From Flaveria trinervia (taxonomy: Eukaryota > Streptophyta > Magnoliopsida > Asterales > Asteraceae): DNA of 64,000 nucleotides. Below the pieces are notes generated by a model, which ran no database searches, was not told the DNA's origin, and saw nothing but the letters and a program-made list of their open reading frames with translations. Numbering within the stretch: position 1 is the stretch's first letter; every line of letters begins with the position of its first letter. Below, piece after piece: positions 1 to 10,640 of this stretch. The position numbers and the translations under genes are program-made. The DNA is taken from contig CM046443.1 in assembly GCA_025506515.1 (NCBI GenBank), forward strand, positions 40,656,331 to 40,720,330. Direction: 5' to 3'.

Positions 1-480
1 CGGTCTAATTATCTTGTGTTGAATCTATTGACATATCAATTGTGGTCTAGCAACCTCTAGGTCTACTCTCATTGTGTTACCTTAGGAGTTAACAGTTTTT
101 CTATCATCTTCCCTTTTATATTGCTTAGACTACACAGACTTATACTTTGAATTTTTGCACCTTTTCTAAATTAAAATTTTAAAGTCCCTCTTGACTTGTT
201 CCTGTGTACTATCATATTCCAAAGATTTTGAATCAGTATCACCTATATGATCTACCTTAAATCAGCTTTCCACTCCTTCTCCCTCGTTTTTTTTTGTTTT
301 TAAATGTTACTTGCTGACTTATTCTCCCCCTAAAATACTAAAATCATAAAGTGGTTTAATTATTTTAGGATTTTAATAACCGGCAAAATAACATGAGTGC
401 AATTTAAACAGACCAAAATAAAACAAATAAAATAAGAAAGAACAATTTACTAACCTACATCGGACTACACATGATCATCA
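1..480 (-). other. Unassigned 3' end of element A
   Basis: This AT-rich stretch lies downstream (minus-strand sense) of the RNase H remnant of element A. A polypurine-tract-like string, seen on the plus strand as ctccccctaaaat near 326-338, could mark the start of a 3' LTR. However, the bases beyond it do not resemble the start of A's 5' LTR, which reads TGTTGATACACG. The 3' LTR is therefore diverged, deleted or off the left edge. No other gene or RNA is visible. Confidence 0.4.
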
Positions 481-489
481 TCAGGAATA

Positions 490-980
490 ACATCACTTTT
501 CTTTTTACGCCATTGACCTCTAGCAATATTGAAAACGTGGTTTATCAAAGGCTTTAGTATCGAGGTCAGCGCGTTGAAAATCAGTATTAATTTTTACCAC
601 ATCAATTAAGTTGTTTTCAAACAATCTCTTATGAAATGAGATTTAATACCGATATGTTTTGTCTTAGGATGTTGGACGGATTTTTAGTTACTGCAATTGC
701 AGTAGAGTTATCACACAAATAGGAGTAGAGGAGAACTTTAAACCGTAATCCCGCATTTGCTGTTGAATCCAGATGATTTGTGAACAGCAACTTGTAGCAG
801 CAACATATTCGGCTTCACAGGTTGACAATGCAACCGATGTCTGCTTCTTACACTGCCAAGTAACTAGGCTTCTCCCAAAGAATTGACACCCTGCGGATGT
901 AGACTTGTAGTTCATCTTGCAGCCTCCGTAATCCAAGTCACTATACGCCGTGAGCTCAAAATCATCATCATGAGGATACC
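490..980 (-). pseudogene. RNase H domain of element A (broken)
   Basis: This is the pol C-terminus, which would degrade the RNA strand during reverse transcription. The minus strand reads AYSDLDYGGCKM, STSAGCQFFG, WQCKKQTSVALS and CEAEYVAA, which are copia RNase H signatures including the catalytic Asp and Glu. A frameshift near 690-720 moves the reading to another frame, where DNSTAIAVTKNPS and then KTKHIGIKSHFIRD follow. A decayed pol terminus (ADLDTKAFDK near 545) follows. The N-terminal edge at 980 is the insertion point of a solo LTR. The family assignment is firm; the exact end is approximate. Confidence 0.8.
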
Positions 981-1813
981 TGACAGGATCAGTGATCACA
1001 AGTTTGATGTATCAGAATATAAAGCAGGGAATACAAACACGAATTAGACAAATTGTAGCAAGCAATCGATATTTGTAAGCATTAAGACCACATACGGTTA
1101 TAGGAGAGAATGTGTATTTCTGATTTCTAGGAATGTTTATAGATGTAGAATATTTCTAATCGAATCAATCATTCATTCCATTCAATTACTCATTTCACTC
1201 GCTGATTACAATAGGTTGTCACTCCTTATATAGAGTGCACAGTCACTGCTGTTGTCACGGAAAGTGACAACTGGCAGATCCAATACAGAAATAACTAATT
1301 CTTACAAAACTACTGAAATGTTCACAACTACTGAGAACATATCAGTAAGTTAAGTACAAAATATAAAACTACTGAAACTACAACGACTGAAGAACAAGCT
1401 CTTCAGTCGTTTTACAAAAATACTGAAACAGAAAATAAACTACTGATATCACAACTACTGAAGAAGTACTCTCAGCAGTTGTGACAAACTACTGAGGCTT
1501 CAGTACTGATCTTCAGACTTTGACCTTCAGGTGTTTCATCAGCTGATGACTTCAGTAGATATCATCAGCTGATGTCTTCAGTCTTGTCTTCAGACTTTGT
1601 ACATCAGTTGTTGATCTTCAGCATGTGAACTCTTCAGCTGTTGTACTTCAGCACTTTGGTTCTTCAGCTGTTAAGGTCTTCAGCACTTGATCTTCAGCTG
1701 TTGAAGTCTTCAGCACTTGTCAAACTACTGATGAGGCTTTCAGCAGTTGTTGTGATACCGTGTGGGACTTAGAGGTTTTCTGATCTTGGCTCATTGGTTC
1801 TTTTGGTCCAACA
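981..1813 (-). mobile_element. Solo LTR of the F/G/H copia family
   Basis: Read on the minus strand this begins TGTTGGACCAAAAGAACC and ends close to GATCACTGATCCTG, matching the LTRs of elements F, G and H. It contains the same CTTCAG/CAGTAGTT motif array and a TATA box (ctccttatatagag near 1222-1236). It is flanked by perfect 5-bp duplications ATACC at 976-980 and 1814-1818. No internal sequence remains, as expected from recombination between the two LTRs of a full insertion. The end base is slightly changed (tgaca instead of tgtca on the plus strand). It interrupts the pol reading frame of element A at a Tyr-Pro step. Confidence 0.93.
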
Positions 1814-2712
1814 ATACCACAACCCAAGTGTGGGTGTACCCTTTAGATAGCAAAAAATCCTTTTGACCCCGATCAGATGATTGACCTTAGGTTTAGCCTG
1901 ATATCTAGAACATAAACATGTAGCATACATGATATCAGGTCTTGAGGTAGTGAGATACATGAGGGAGCCAATCATTCCTCGGTACATCGTGGCATCTACA
2001 AGATCTCCATTTTCATGAGGTGCTATGTCGTGATTCGTAGCAAGTGGAGTACCGGCAGCAGATGCATTCTCCATGTCAAAACGATTGAGAATGTCTCCAA
2101 CATACTTGGTCTGATGTAGAAAGATCCCATTTGGTGTTTGATCCACCTGTAACCCGAGAAAGAACTTCATCTCCCCCATAGCACTCATCTCAAACTCTTT
2201 CTTCATAACTGCTTCAAACTCTTTGCATAACTCTTCGTTCTTTGAACAGAAAATTATCTTATCAACATAGATCTGTACGAGCAGTAGGTCGCCATCTTTC
2301 TCTTTAATGAACAGCGTGCAGTCAATAACTCCCCTGCGAAAGCCGTGTTTCACAAGATGAGTAGAGAGTTTCTCATACCAAGCTCTTGGAGCTTGATGAA
2401 GTCCGTATAAAGCCTTGTCGAGCTTGTAGACTCTATCCCGATGATACGGATCTTCAAATCCCTCGGGTTGACTGACATAGACTGTTTCTTTGATTTCTCC
2501 ATGAAGGAATGCACTCTTCACATCTAATTGATAGACTTTAATCTTCATGTATGATGCATAGGCAAGGAAGATATGAATGGCTTCCATCCTTGCCACGGGT
2601 GCAAACACCTCATTGTAGTCAATTCCCTCGACTTGGCGAAAACCCTGAACCACCAATGAGCTTTGTTCCTGATAATGACCCCTTGGTCATCCTTCTTGCA
2701 TTTCAATACCTA
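1814..2712 (-). pseudogene. Reverse transcriptase of element A (defective)
   Basis: This copia RT copies RNA to cDNA. The minus strand shows EGIDYNEVFAPVARMEAI, YQLDVKSAFLHGEI (motif A Asp present), YKLDKALYGLHQAPRAWY, FEMSAMGEMKFFLGLQ and GSLMYLTTSRPDIMYA. The catalytic YVDD box reads YVDK at 2258-2269, so the second catalytic Asp is lost. Upstream, the conserved GTKW motif is GTK followed by an amber TAG at 2710-2712, and a frameshift near 2660 separates that start from the main frame. On the other side it runs directly into the solo LTR after TLGLWY. It is a clear pseudogene. Confidence 0.9.
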
Positions 2713-3485
2713 TTTGGTGCCAATGACTTTAGCACCTTTAGGTCTATCAACCAGAGTCCATACACCTAACTTCTTGAACTGAAGAAGTTCTTCTTGCATG
2801 GCATTCCACCACGCCTCATCATTTAGTGCATCACTCACGTATTTTGGCTCAAAGTGTGAGACAAAACACCGATAAGCACCATCATGAATATATCCCTTCT
2901 CCATAACTGAGCCGTAATCAGCTGAGTATAGCTGATTTCGGGTTTGTACTCCTGATCTGACATCTCCAATGACATTTTCTAAGGGATGATAGACATTTAG
3001 TCGTGATCCTGGAGAAGTAGGAACAACTACCTCAGAGCCAAGATTATGAACATTTGGTTCTGCATCTGAGGTAGTTGGAGTTTGAGGCTCTGAAGTCGAA
3101 GGTGCATCACTGGTAGATGCTTGTGGACTTTCAGGAACTGGAACCTGTTCCTCCTGACTATTCTGGTTATCTTCTTCAGCTTCATCTTCAGAGGAGGAGT
3201 CACTGTCGTCGACTACTCCCCCTGACTGAGTAGATGATTTTCCCTGTGAGCTAGATGTTGTTGTATTCAAGATATCATACATCATCGTGTAGCTAACTCG
3301 TCATCTGATGGAGAGGGAGGGATGTTGAAGGACTTGAAGAATCCATCATAGTCGAAAAAGTAGGCGGGTCCTTTGCCAGTAGGTGGTGTGGTATATCTCT
3401 GAACGTCAACATTACACCACACTTCTACTAAACCCGTTGAGTTGTTGTAAACTCGCTTGTTCGGTATGTTGTATCCTAGAAAGAT
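2713..3485 (-). pseudogene. Integrase C-terminal tail and linker to RT, element A
   Basis: This hydrophilic linker links the integrase core to RT. One frame (2713-3285) is open and rich in Ser, Glu, Asp and Pro; it ends in the conserved lead-in NAMQEELLQFKKLGVW typical of copia elements just before RT. The region 3286-3485 continues the linker in shifted frames, with GLVEVWCNVDVQRYT-like sequence. No catalytic residues are expected here. The frame terminates at the amber codon replacing Trp of GTKW. Confidence 0.7.
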
Positions 3486-4496
3486 TCATTCATCTGCCTT
3501 CTCGCTGAATTTACCCTCTTGTGTCTTCTTCAGAAGTGTGCACGGCACGCCAAATGGTTCGAGATACTCCAAGTTCGGTTTGCGTCTTTGTAGTAGCTCG
3601 TAACATGTCTTTCCGTGGCACTTGACTATCAGGACTCGATTCAGTGTATAACATGCATTCACCACTGCCTCATTCCAGAATTGGATAGGCAGTTTCGAGT
3701 CTGCCAACATAGTCCGTGTTGTCTCTATCAAGCTTCTGTTCTTTCTCTCAGCAATGCCATTCATCTGAGGCGTGTAGGCAGAAGTGAATTGATGCACAAT
3801 TCCCTTTTCCTTGCAGTATGCCTCCATCCACTGCTTCTTGAATTATGTTCCGTTGTCTGAGCGTACTTGTCTAACTTTCAGCTTGTAGAGAGATTCCAGT
3901 GTGGTTACCAACTCCTTGAATGTCTCAAATGTTTCTGATTTGGATTTCAGAAACATTACCCAAGTGAACCTTGAGTAGTCATCAGTGACCACAAAACAGT
4001 ACAAGTCCCCTGCAATGCTATTTGTATTGACTAGACCAAACAGATCCATGTGAAGACGTTCAAGAGGAAGTTCTATTGAATGAACTTTCTTTTCCGTATG
4101 AGACTTCTTTGTCTGCTTGCCTTTCTTGCAAGCTACACAAAAGTCAGGAAGCTGGAAGTTCTTGACATTAACTCCTCTCACCAGATCCTTCTGAATCAAG
4201 TGATTCATCTTCCTTTGACTAATGTGTCCCATTCTCCTATGCCAGGAGATGGAATCCTTCTCAGTAGCTTTAGATAGAAAACACTGAACCTCATGATCTG
4301 TTGTAGAAGCTGTTGACAGATCCAAAACATAAAGATCATTATATCTTGAGGCAGTCATCAAAACTTGGTCCTCTGGGATCACATAGTCTTTCTTTAGTAC
4401 GTAACACTTCTTGTTGTCGAAGATAACTTTAAATCCCTTATCACATATTTGGGAAACAGAAAGTAAGTTATTTTGTAGTTGTTGAACGTAGTTCAC
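3486..4496 (-). pseudogene. Integrase of element A (one stop)
   Basis: This integrase would insert cDNA into the host chromosome. Reading leftwards from 4496 it shows NLLSVSQICDKGF, then the HHCC zinc region (SWHRRMGHIS and FCVACKKGKQTKKS). The catalytic core follows with HMDLFG (first Asp), a second Asp in RSDNGT and a Glu in NGIAERKNRSL near 3752. All three catalytic residues are visible, but the Glu of the NGTEF motif is replaced by a TAA stop near 3843, splitting the frame in two. Otherwise it is well preserved compared with the gag of the same element. Confidence 0.87.
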
Positions 4497-4690
4497 TTTA
4501 TCAAACTTAACTTTCTAATTCCCCACTTCTCCCTGGGCTGTGATATAGCCTCCCTTGTTTCCAGAAAACGAAACATGCCCTCCTTTTATTTTCTTGACGT
4601 TTGATAAAAGAGCTCTGTTTCCTGTCATGTGCCTGGATGCTCCGCTGTCTACAATCCATGTGTTAGTTTCAGCACTGTATCGAACCCCTA
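4497..4690 (-). pseudogene. Aspartic protease remnant of element A
   Basis: The minus strand reads WIVDSGASRHMTGNRALLS followed by GGYITAQGEVGN. The DSGA active site and the RHMTG stretch are diagnostic of copia proteases, which process the Gag-Pol polyprotein. A TAG stop occurs after GEVGN and a frame change connects it to the integrase. The catalytic Asp is intact. Upstream (4691-4858) is a short gag-pro linker with stops. Confidence 0.82.
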
Positions 4691-4858
4691 CACATACAAA
4701 GTAAAGGATTAGTTTGGGTTAGGAACCCAAGCCTTTACTGGCTTGGGTTTCCCAGAGGCATCACACATCATAAATTACACCCATTGACCCTTAGCGGATG
4801 AGGGTAGCTCAGGTTCCTTCTTGTCATTATTATCAGACACAGAGGATGTCTTCTCCTT

Positions 4859-7471
4859 CTATAATCCAGATTTATGCAAGGCCTGTTTGTGATAAACAGT
4901 TGACTGACTTACAGGTTGAATTTTAGGTTCACTAGTTCTTCTAGGTGGAGTCAGAGAGTTCCTCTTAGAAGACCTAGGCTTTGAAACCTGAAGTTCAATA
5001 TTCTTCCTAGGTGTCTGATAGAAATGACAATAGGAGGCAATGTGTCCATATTCACCACAGTTGTAGCACGACCTGCTATCAACTTTATGATTTAACTTTC
5101 TTTGTCGAGAAGTGTGTGACACTCTAGTAACATCACTCACTCTAGGTTTTGACTCTAGTTCTTTGGTTGTTTTCACTGGTTTAACAAAGTTAACTGTTTT
5201 AACCTATTTAACATCCTTTTCTTTTTGGTTAATTGGTTTTTGATTTGAAGTATGTGAAAGATTAACCTTAGAAGTCTTTTTAGGTTCTGATTTGACTCTG
5301 TTTAACCCTGACTTTAAGTTAACCTTTTCAAATTCCTTTCCCAGATTAACAAAAGGCATTTACCCTTTGCCCTTGAAGTGGCCTCCTTTTGTTTGCTTCC
5401 AGAGTCAATAGATGAACCTATGGAATCTGGATCACTAACAAGAGGAGTAGACACCACATGATCCTTGATGGGACTATTATTTATTGGTCTAGTCTTAGTG
5501 TTCATCAACGTCTCAAGTTGGACTATGTGTGAAGAACTCTCCCAACTGTGCAGTTTCTGTTTTAATGAATTTACTTCTACTTCTAGAACTGCCTTTTGCT
5601 TCTTAGTGTCTTCTAGGGAGTTTATAATACCTAATGTCATTAGCTTGGTTAAAAGCAATCACTTCGGTTTCCCTAAGCTGTTTAGTCAAAAGATCTATCT
5701 TTTCTTATAACTATGCTCGTACGTTTTAATACCCTATTAGCCTCAGTGCACAGTTGCAAATCTTTTACTAAGTTATCATTATGATCTAATAACCTAGCAA
5801 ACTTTTCATCTATGCTAATCCTAAAAGTATCACAATCAGAACAAGCATGATTATCAAACATTTGGTCAGTAGTACTTACCTGAGTTGATTCAGAAGCGTT
5901 AGCCATCAACGCAGCATCAGATGTCTCTGGTTCTGGTGATTCTGTCTTTTCTGTCTCTGTCATGGTAGTCTCCTCTTTAGGCTTGTAACTGACCTCGGTT
6001 GCAGTTGCTTCTTCACTATGTGACATCGCTATCTCAACTGCTAGATCTCCTTCACTAGCGGAATCACTATCAATATCTTCTACACTTGCAATGTTTGATT
6101 CCCCTAGAAAGACAAACCTAAAACTTCAATCCTGTCCTTCATCATCATGAGCAGTCAAGGCTTTTGAATCCTTGCTTGATGAAGTAGAACTTGTAGCTTG
6201 CTTGTCTTGACGAGTGAAGGATGAGAACGGGTTCCCGTTACCCGTCTTCTTAGGCTTGAAACATTCTCTTTTGAAATGCCCCTTCTCTCCACAGTTGAAG
6301 CAGGTCACTTTGCTCTTGTCAAAGCCAAATGTGGTATCCTTAGTAGCTACCAAGTTTTGTCCGGTTTGTTTTACAAATTCTTTGCCCTCCGGACAGCACT
6401 GGCTAAGGCCCACATTATGTCCATCCTCTCAAGGTCCATTTCATCCACTGCTCGTAGTCCTCATCTGCCAGATGGCAGTTTCCAATCTTCCCAGCAACAA
6501 GTTCATCATAAGAATGGACTATTGCAGCCAAAAGATCCATGTGTTCTCGAGCTACTTCCACAAACACTTTACCGAGATTCTCGGTCTTCAGTTTAGTAGC
6601 ACTTGCTTCGGATCCAATATAGTGGGTACAAGAAAGTCCCGACGTGTCTGATCCTGAAGGAGACGCATGTGAAGGACCCGATGAGCTAGACAAATGCAGT
6701 CTGGAGAGGTGCTCCAGATGACTTAGCTTGAGGCGTGGCATTGTACAAAGCTGGATTTTGATTGTACGAAGACTTTGAGCTCTGTACTTCATCCTAGAAA
6801 CTCTTCTCGCAACTTAAGAATGAAGTCATTAATATCCAGTTTTGCCAGCATTCCATTCTGTCTAAGGTTAGACACGAATGAACCCACTTTTCAGGCAATC
6901 CGTTTGCAAGTTAGTAACTTTCTCTTCCATGGTAGTAGCCACCCCATGTGTATGCAGTTCACTCATCAGATGGTAAAATCTATATATAACGTCATCTAAA
7001 CTCTCGTTTCCCATCGATGAGAAGTATCGATTCCTTTTTTAACTCCTTAGCCTTGATGCCTTCAATGAAGCATTCCCGTCATACCTCTTTTCTAGCTCAT
7101 CCCAAAGTTTCTTGGACTGCTTATTTTCTGAGTACTGGTGGAATATGTCTTTAGGAATAGACTGTGTAATCAATGCATAAACTCTTTTCTCTGCATTGTA
7201 TTTAACTTTCTGCACGTCCGTCATCCCTCCTACGTAGCTTACTCCATCAGCTCCCACCGGTGTACTATATCCAATCTCGATGGCTTCCCACAGATTCGGA
7301 TCCACTCCATTGAGGTAGATCTCAAAACGTTGTTTCCAATGGGGAAACTCATCTAACGTCAAGAGCTTTGGTGGTTTATTATGATTATCCACCTCACTCT
7401 CAAGCAACAGTAGGTTATGTATCCTAGAGTCCTTTCGGCAGTAAATGCTGACATTTGATCTTCCATGGCGA
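4859..7471 (-). pseudogene. gag of element A (many frame breaks)
   Basis: Gag forms the virus-like particle and binds element RNA. The N-terminal part (about 7471-7040) contains TLDEFPHWKQRFEIYLNG and KKLWDELEKRYDG, typical of copia gag. Translation probably began at MEDQMSAF near 7471. A first CCHC knuckle, CFNCGEKGHFKREC, lies at 6261-6302. A Glu/Thr/Lys-rich, coiled-coil-like middle occupies 5314-6026, and a second knuckle CYNCGEYGHIASYC lies at 5027-5068. The reading is spread over at least six frames by stops and indels. Two widely spaced knuckles and a long gag fit the Sirevirus lineage. Confidence 0.78.
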
Positions 7472-7494
7472 ATAACTTTAAGTCTAATAAAACA

Positions 7495-7740
7495 AAATGT
7501 CACTGGTGCGACTGAAGGATGTGAATGGTCTAGTCATGCGTATGAACTCTGCGACTGGTTCAATCGTGCGGCTGAACTAAGCGATTAGCTCAGTCGTGCG
7601 AATGAATTTGATGCGTATGAACAATGCGAACGAACGGTTCAGTCGTACGAAAGAAGATACGACTAGGTCCAATCGTGCGTCTGGACTATGCGAATAAAGT
7701 CCAGTCGTGCGAATGGCTCACTCATGTGATTGAGGCTGCT
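7495..7740 (-). repeat. TCGTGCGA motif array in the leader of element A
   Basis: About ten degenerate copies of a short palindromic word lie between the PBS and the gag start. Examples on the plus strand are agtcgtgcgaatggctc, aatcgtgcgtctgg and atgcgtatgaac. The same vocabulary occurs in A's LTR at 8240-8460, in element C and, more loosely, in the LTR of gypsy B. Translations through it are artefacts of the repeat. Confidence 0.75.
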
Positions 7741-7945
7741 GTTTTGCGAAAATTTCAAGGTTAAACGTGTTTTAGCCGTAAAAATTTGAAATTTCGCAAG
7801 GTCTAATCGCCTAAGTCCGTAGAAACCAAACTTTGATGAGCAGGGAATGTCCAAGATCACTTTTGACACAAAAGATTGCATTTTTTAGTGCAAAAACACA
7901 ACTTTTAATCAATCTTGATTGAATCACATGTAATCAAGAGCCAAA

Positions 7946-7958
7946 GCTCTGATACCAC
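7946..7958 (-). other. Primer-binding site of element A
   Basis: The plus strand reads gctctgatacca, whose complement TGGTATCAGAGC is the standard plant initiator-Met tRNA primer site. It begins two bases inside the 5' LTR end (CCTAACA), as expected. This fixes the orientation and the LTR boundary. Confidence 0.92.
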
Positions 7959-7959
7959 T

Positions 7960-8685
7960 TGTTAGGACCTGGTATTTGAATGAAATACCTAGAGATTAGC
8001 GTGTAAACCAGATCAATAGTGCGGAATCCTATTTGATTGGTGATCCAATCAGTGAGAACACACGAAGAATCAATCAAGAATTGAGACTAACGTTAGAAAT
8101 CGATTGGGAATCGATCTAATGTGTTCTATGAACTTGGAGAACGAATTGTGAGGCTTCTGGACGGCTAGGGTACGTATGGAATCGTAATTGATCAAAGCTC
8201 TAATTTTTCACGAATTGGGTTGTATTTATAGGTTGGTATTATTCAATCGTGCGACTGAACCATTAGCATGTTCAGTCGTGCGATTGAACCATGCGGTTGA
8301 TTCATCCGCACGACTGAGTGTTCAGTCGTGCGACTGAGCCAATCTTATGTGTCAATCATATGACTGATCCAGTCTCCTGCTTCAGTCGTGCGACTGAGTC
8401 ATTCGTATGAAGTTATTCATGCTTATGGTCCATTCGCATGGGCCATTCGCATGAGAACTTCATTATGTTAAGTTTGAATGTATTAATTAATAAACATATG
8501 TGTAACCATTCAAATAATCACTAACCTAATTAACCAATTTAATATCAACTCATTATGAAATATTAGTCATTACAAATCACAAATAACCAATATCATTTCA
8601 TTAATCATATCAAATTACACCAGAATCAGATAAACAAGACCTATTACATTTCATATCATGATCTAGGGACATACGTGTATCAACA
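7960..8685 (-). repeat. 5' LTR of element A
   Basis: The LTR is 726 bp and runs, in element sense, from TGTTGATACACGTATG to CAGGTCCTAACA. It abuts the PBS on one side and gypsy B sequence on the other. An array of palindromic motifs (8240-8460) is followed at once by a TATA box at 8221-8232, so the array lies in U3 upstream of the promoter. Confidence 0.88.
8221..8232 (-). promoter_or_regulatory. TATA box of element A LTR
   Basis: In element sense this reads CCTATAAATACA, a good plant TATA box. It lies directly downstream of the motif array in the LTR and about 460 bases from the LTR start. Confidence 0.6.
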
Positions 8686-9224
8686 TTTTTCCCCATACCC
8701 AATCTACAGTTTTCGGCCTCCAAGCCCTCCCAAACATGTTCTAAGCTGAAATCAACCATCCTAAACCATAGAAACACCTACCACACACCATTCAAGCACA
8801 CACAAGCCCGGAATCAAACCCCACACAAAACACACACAAACACATACACACGGGTTCAACACACACATTTGAAAAACTGGTTTTACTATGTGTTCCAGCC
8901 CCAAATCAGTTGAAAACATGTAAAAGAGGGGTCCTAGAACTCACACAAACAACCACATAGAGCTTCAATCCAACCCGCTACACCTCAACTTTTGCGCTCG
9001 AAACCAAGAAACCGAAGCTTGAACCCTCTTTTTTCTCCCTTTTCTTTCTTTGGCCAATTTTCACAAGTGTGGGGGAGGGTGAGGGCTACTTTCCCCCTCT
9101 TATACCCCCAATCATTCAAGGGTTTTCTAGTTTTGGCAAGTTTGGTCCCTCGACTTTGGACTTTATTTCTTTTCGTTCTCTTTTTCTTCTTTCTTTGGCT
9201 TCAAAGGAAATAACTGGATGTACA
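8686..9224 (-). repeat. Part of the 3' LTR of element B
   Basis: This segment aligns with 15556-16103 of B's 5' LTR: both run from tttttcccc to ggaaataactggatg and end in aca. The rest is separated by insertion of element A. In element sense it is the beginning of the LTR and includes a TATA-like GGGGTATAAGAGGGGG-type string near 9100. Confidence 0.88.
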
Positions 9225-9240
9225 AGTCCACCCCCCTTAT
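9225..9240 (-). other. Polypurine tract of element B
   Basis: The plus strand reads agtccaccccccttat, that is a purine-rich AAGGGGGGTGGACT in element sense, immediately before the 3' LTR. This is the expected second-strand primer site. Confidence 0.75.
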
Positions 9241-9263
9241 ATAGGTTTCGTCCCCGAAACCTG

Positions 9264-9660
9264 TTATTCCTCGAACAAACATGGGTAATGCTGCCTCATC
9301 TCCTCCTCAGTCTCCCACGTAGACTTAGATCCCTTTTTGTGCGTCCACTGTACGCGCACAAGAGGTACCACTTTATTCCTTAATCTCTTCTCTTTACGAT
9401 CGATGATCGCCATTGGTTGCTCCACATAATTGAGTCATTCAACTACTTTGATATCTCTAGTGGAACAATCATATCTTCATCTGCTAAACACTTTCTTAGA
9501 TGAGATACATGGAATGTCGGGTGGATTCCACTTAGCTCATCTCGTAACTCCAATCTATAGGCCACCTCTCCTACTCGAGCAATGATTCGGAAAGGCCTTA
9601 TGTATCTTGGCTCAACTTGCCCCACTTTCTGAACTGAATGATACCCTTCCAAGGTGAGAC
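9264..9660 (-). pseudogene. Integrase C-terminus and chromodomain-like tail of element B
   Basis: The minus strand reads VEPRYIRPFRIIARVGEVAY and HPTFHVSHLRKCLADE, the integrase C-terminal domain of gypsy elements. After a stop near 9440 it continues as NYVEQPMAIIDRKEKRL, VRVQWTHKKGSK and STWETEEEMRQHYP, a chromodomain-like fold whose family role is thought to be targeting of heterochromatin. The pol stop codon is near 9264. Assignment to a chromovirus rests on this tail. Confidence 0.8.
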
Positions 9661-9662
9661 CT

Positions 9663-10640
9663 TCAACATAACCCGGTCACCACCTGAAACTCAATCGGTC
9701 TACGTCGTTTATCAGCATACGACTTCTGTCTATCTTTGGTTGTCTTCATGAAGGCCTTGATCTTTTCAAGCTTCTCAGTCATAGCCTCGATTACCTCAAT
9801 GCTTCCTAATTCTTTCTGACCAATATCACCCCAACACACGGGTGTTCGGCATCTCTTACCGTATAGCATCTCATAAGGGGGCATACCAATGTTGGCATGA
9901 TAACTGTTGTTATATAAGAACTCAGCTAACGGTAAGTGGTCATCCCAACTTCCTCCAAAATCGATAACACAAGCACGAAGCATATCCTCCAAGGTCTAAA
10001 TGGTCCTTTTTGACTGACCATCTGTCTGAGGATGATAATCTGTGCTAATACGCAACCTCGTCCCCATAGAATCGTGGAACTTCTTCCAGAATTTTGATGT
10101 AAACCGGGTGTCATGATCAGACACAATAGACACCAATACACCATGACGAGTTACAATCTCCTTAATGAAATCCATACCCTTTCAAAGTACGTGGAAGCTT
10201 TGTAATAAAATCCATGGTGACATGTTCCCATTTCCACTCTGGTATATCCAAAGGTTAGATCTTCCCATACGGCTTTTGATGCTCGGCCTTCACTTATAAG
10301 TGAATAAGGCACTTACTCATATACTCCACCAATCACGCTTTATACCGACCACCAATAATATTTCTTCATGTCTTGGTACATCTTTGTAGCATTGGATGAA
10401 TAGAGTATCGAGTCTTATGAGCTTTGTCCATAATCTTCATGCGTAGATCCCCAAAATAAGGAATCCACATCCTTCTAAATCGGGTTCTAACACCGAGTGT
10501 GTTTTCACCCAATTCTGCAATCAGACCTCTCATTCTTTCAGAGTTAAGATAATCTTCTTTCCATGCTTCATCTTGAAACTCTTTGACCTGCTTCATGACA
10601 TCAGAGGTCATGACCAACTGATATGCCTTCATCCGAATCG
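9663..10640 (-). pseudogene. Integrase of element B (deleted and mutated)
   Basis: The core includes SDHDTRFTSKFW (second catalytic Asp) and TLEDMLRACVIDFGGSW. The catalytic Glu of the GQSERT motif reads Lys (codon at 10008-10010), and the next Gln is TAG near 9996. Compared with element D, about 80-100 bases are missing near 10180; D's matching stretch encodes DRLTKSAHFLP. The zinc-binding half is present but has lost one Cys (KCLIHL). RNase H and the integrase N-terminus share one open frame (10366-11046). Confidence 0.83.

Larger units (their letters stand above)
1..8685 (-). mobile_element. Copia element A (Sirevirus-like), minus strand, defective
   Basis: Element A is a Ty1/copia retrotransposon in the order 5' LTR, PBS, leader, gag, protease, integrase, RT, RNase H, read right to left. 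The copia order (integrase before RT) and the domain motifs set the class. A long gag with two separated CCHC knuckles and a coiled-coil-like stretch between them suggests the Sirevirus lineage. It is inserted in the 3' LTR of gypsy element B: immediately right of 8685 the B sequence resumes with ttttt, as in B's other LTR near 15556. A solo LTR at 981-1813 splits its RNase H. Stops and frameshifts occur in all domains and one RT catalytic residue is changed, so it cannot encode working proteins. Confidence 0.85.

Noticed and set aside
6214..6651. Plus-strand open frames over the gag knuckle of element A
   Set aside because: Antisense to readable gag sequence (CFNCGEKGHFKREC); no independent evidence of coding.
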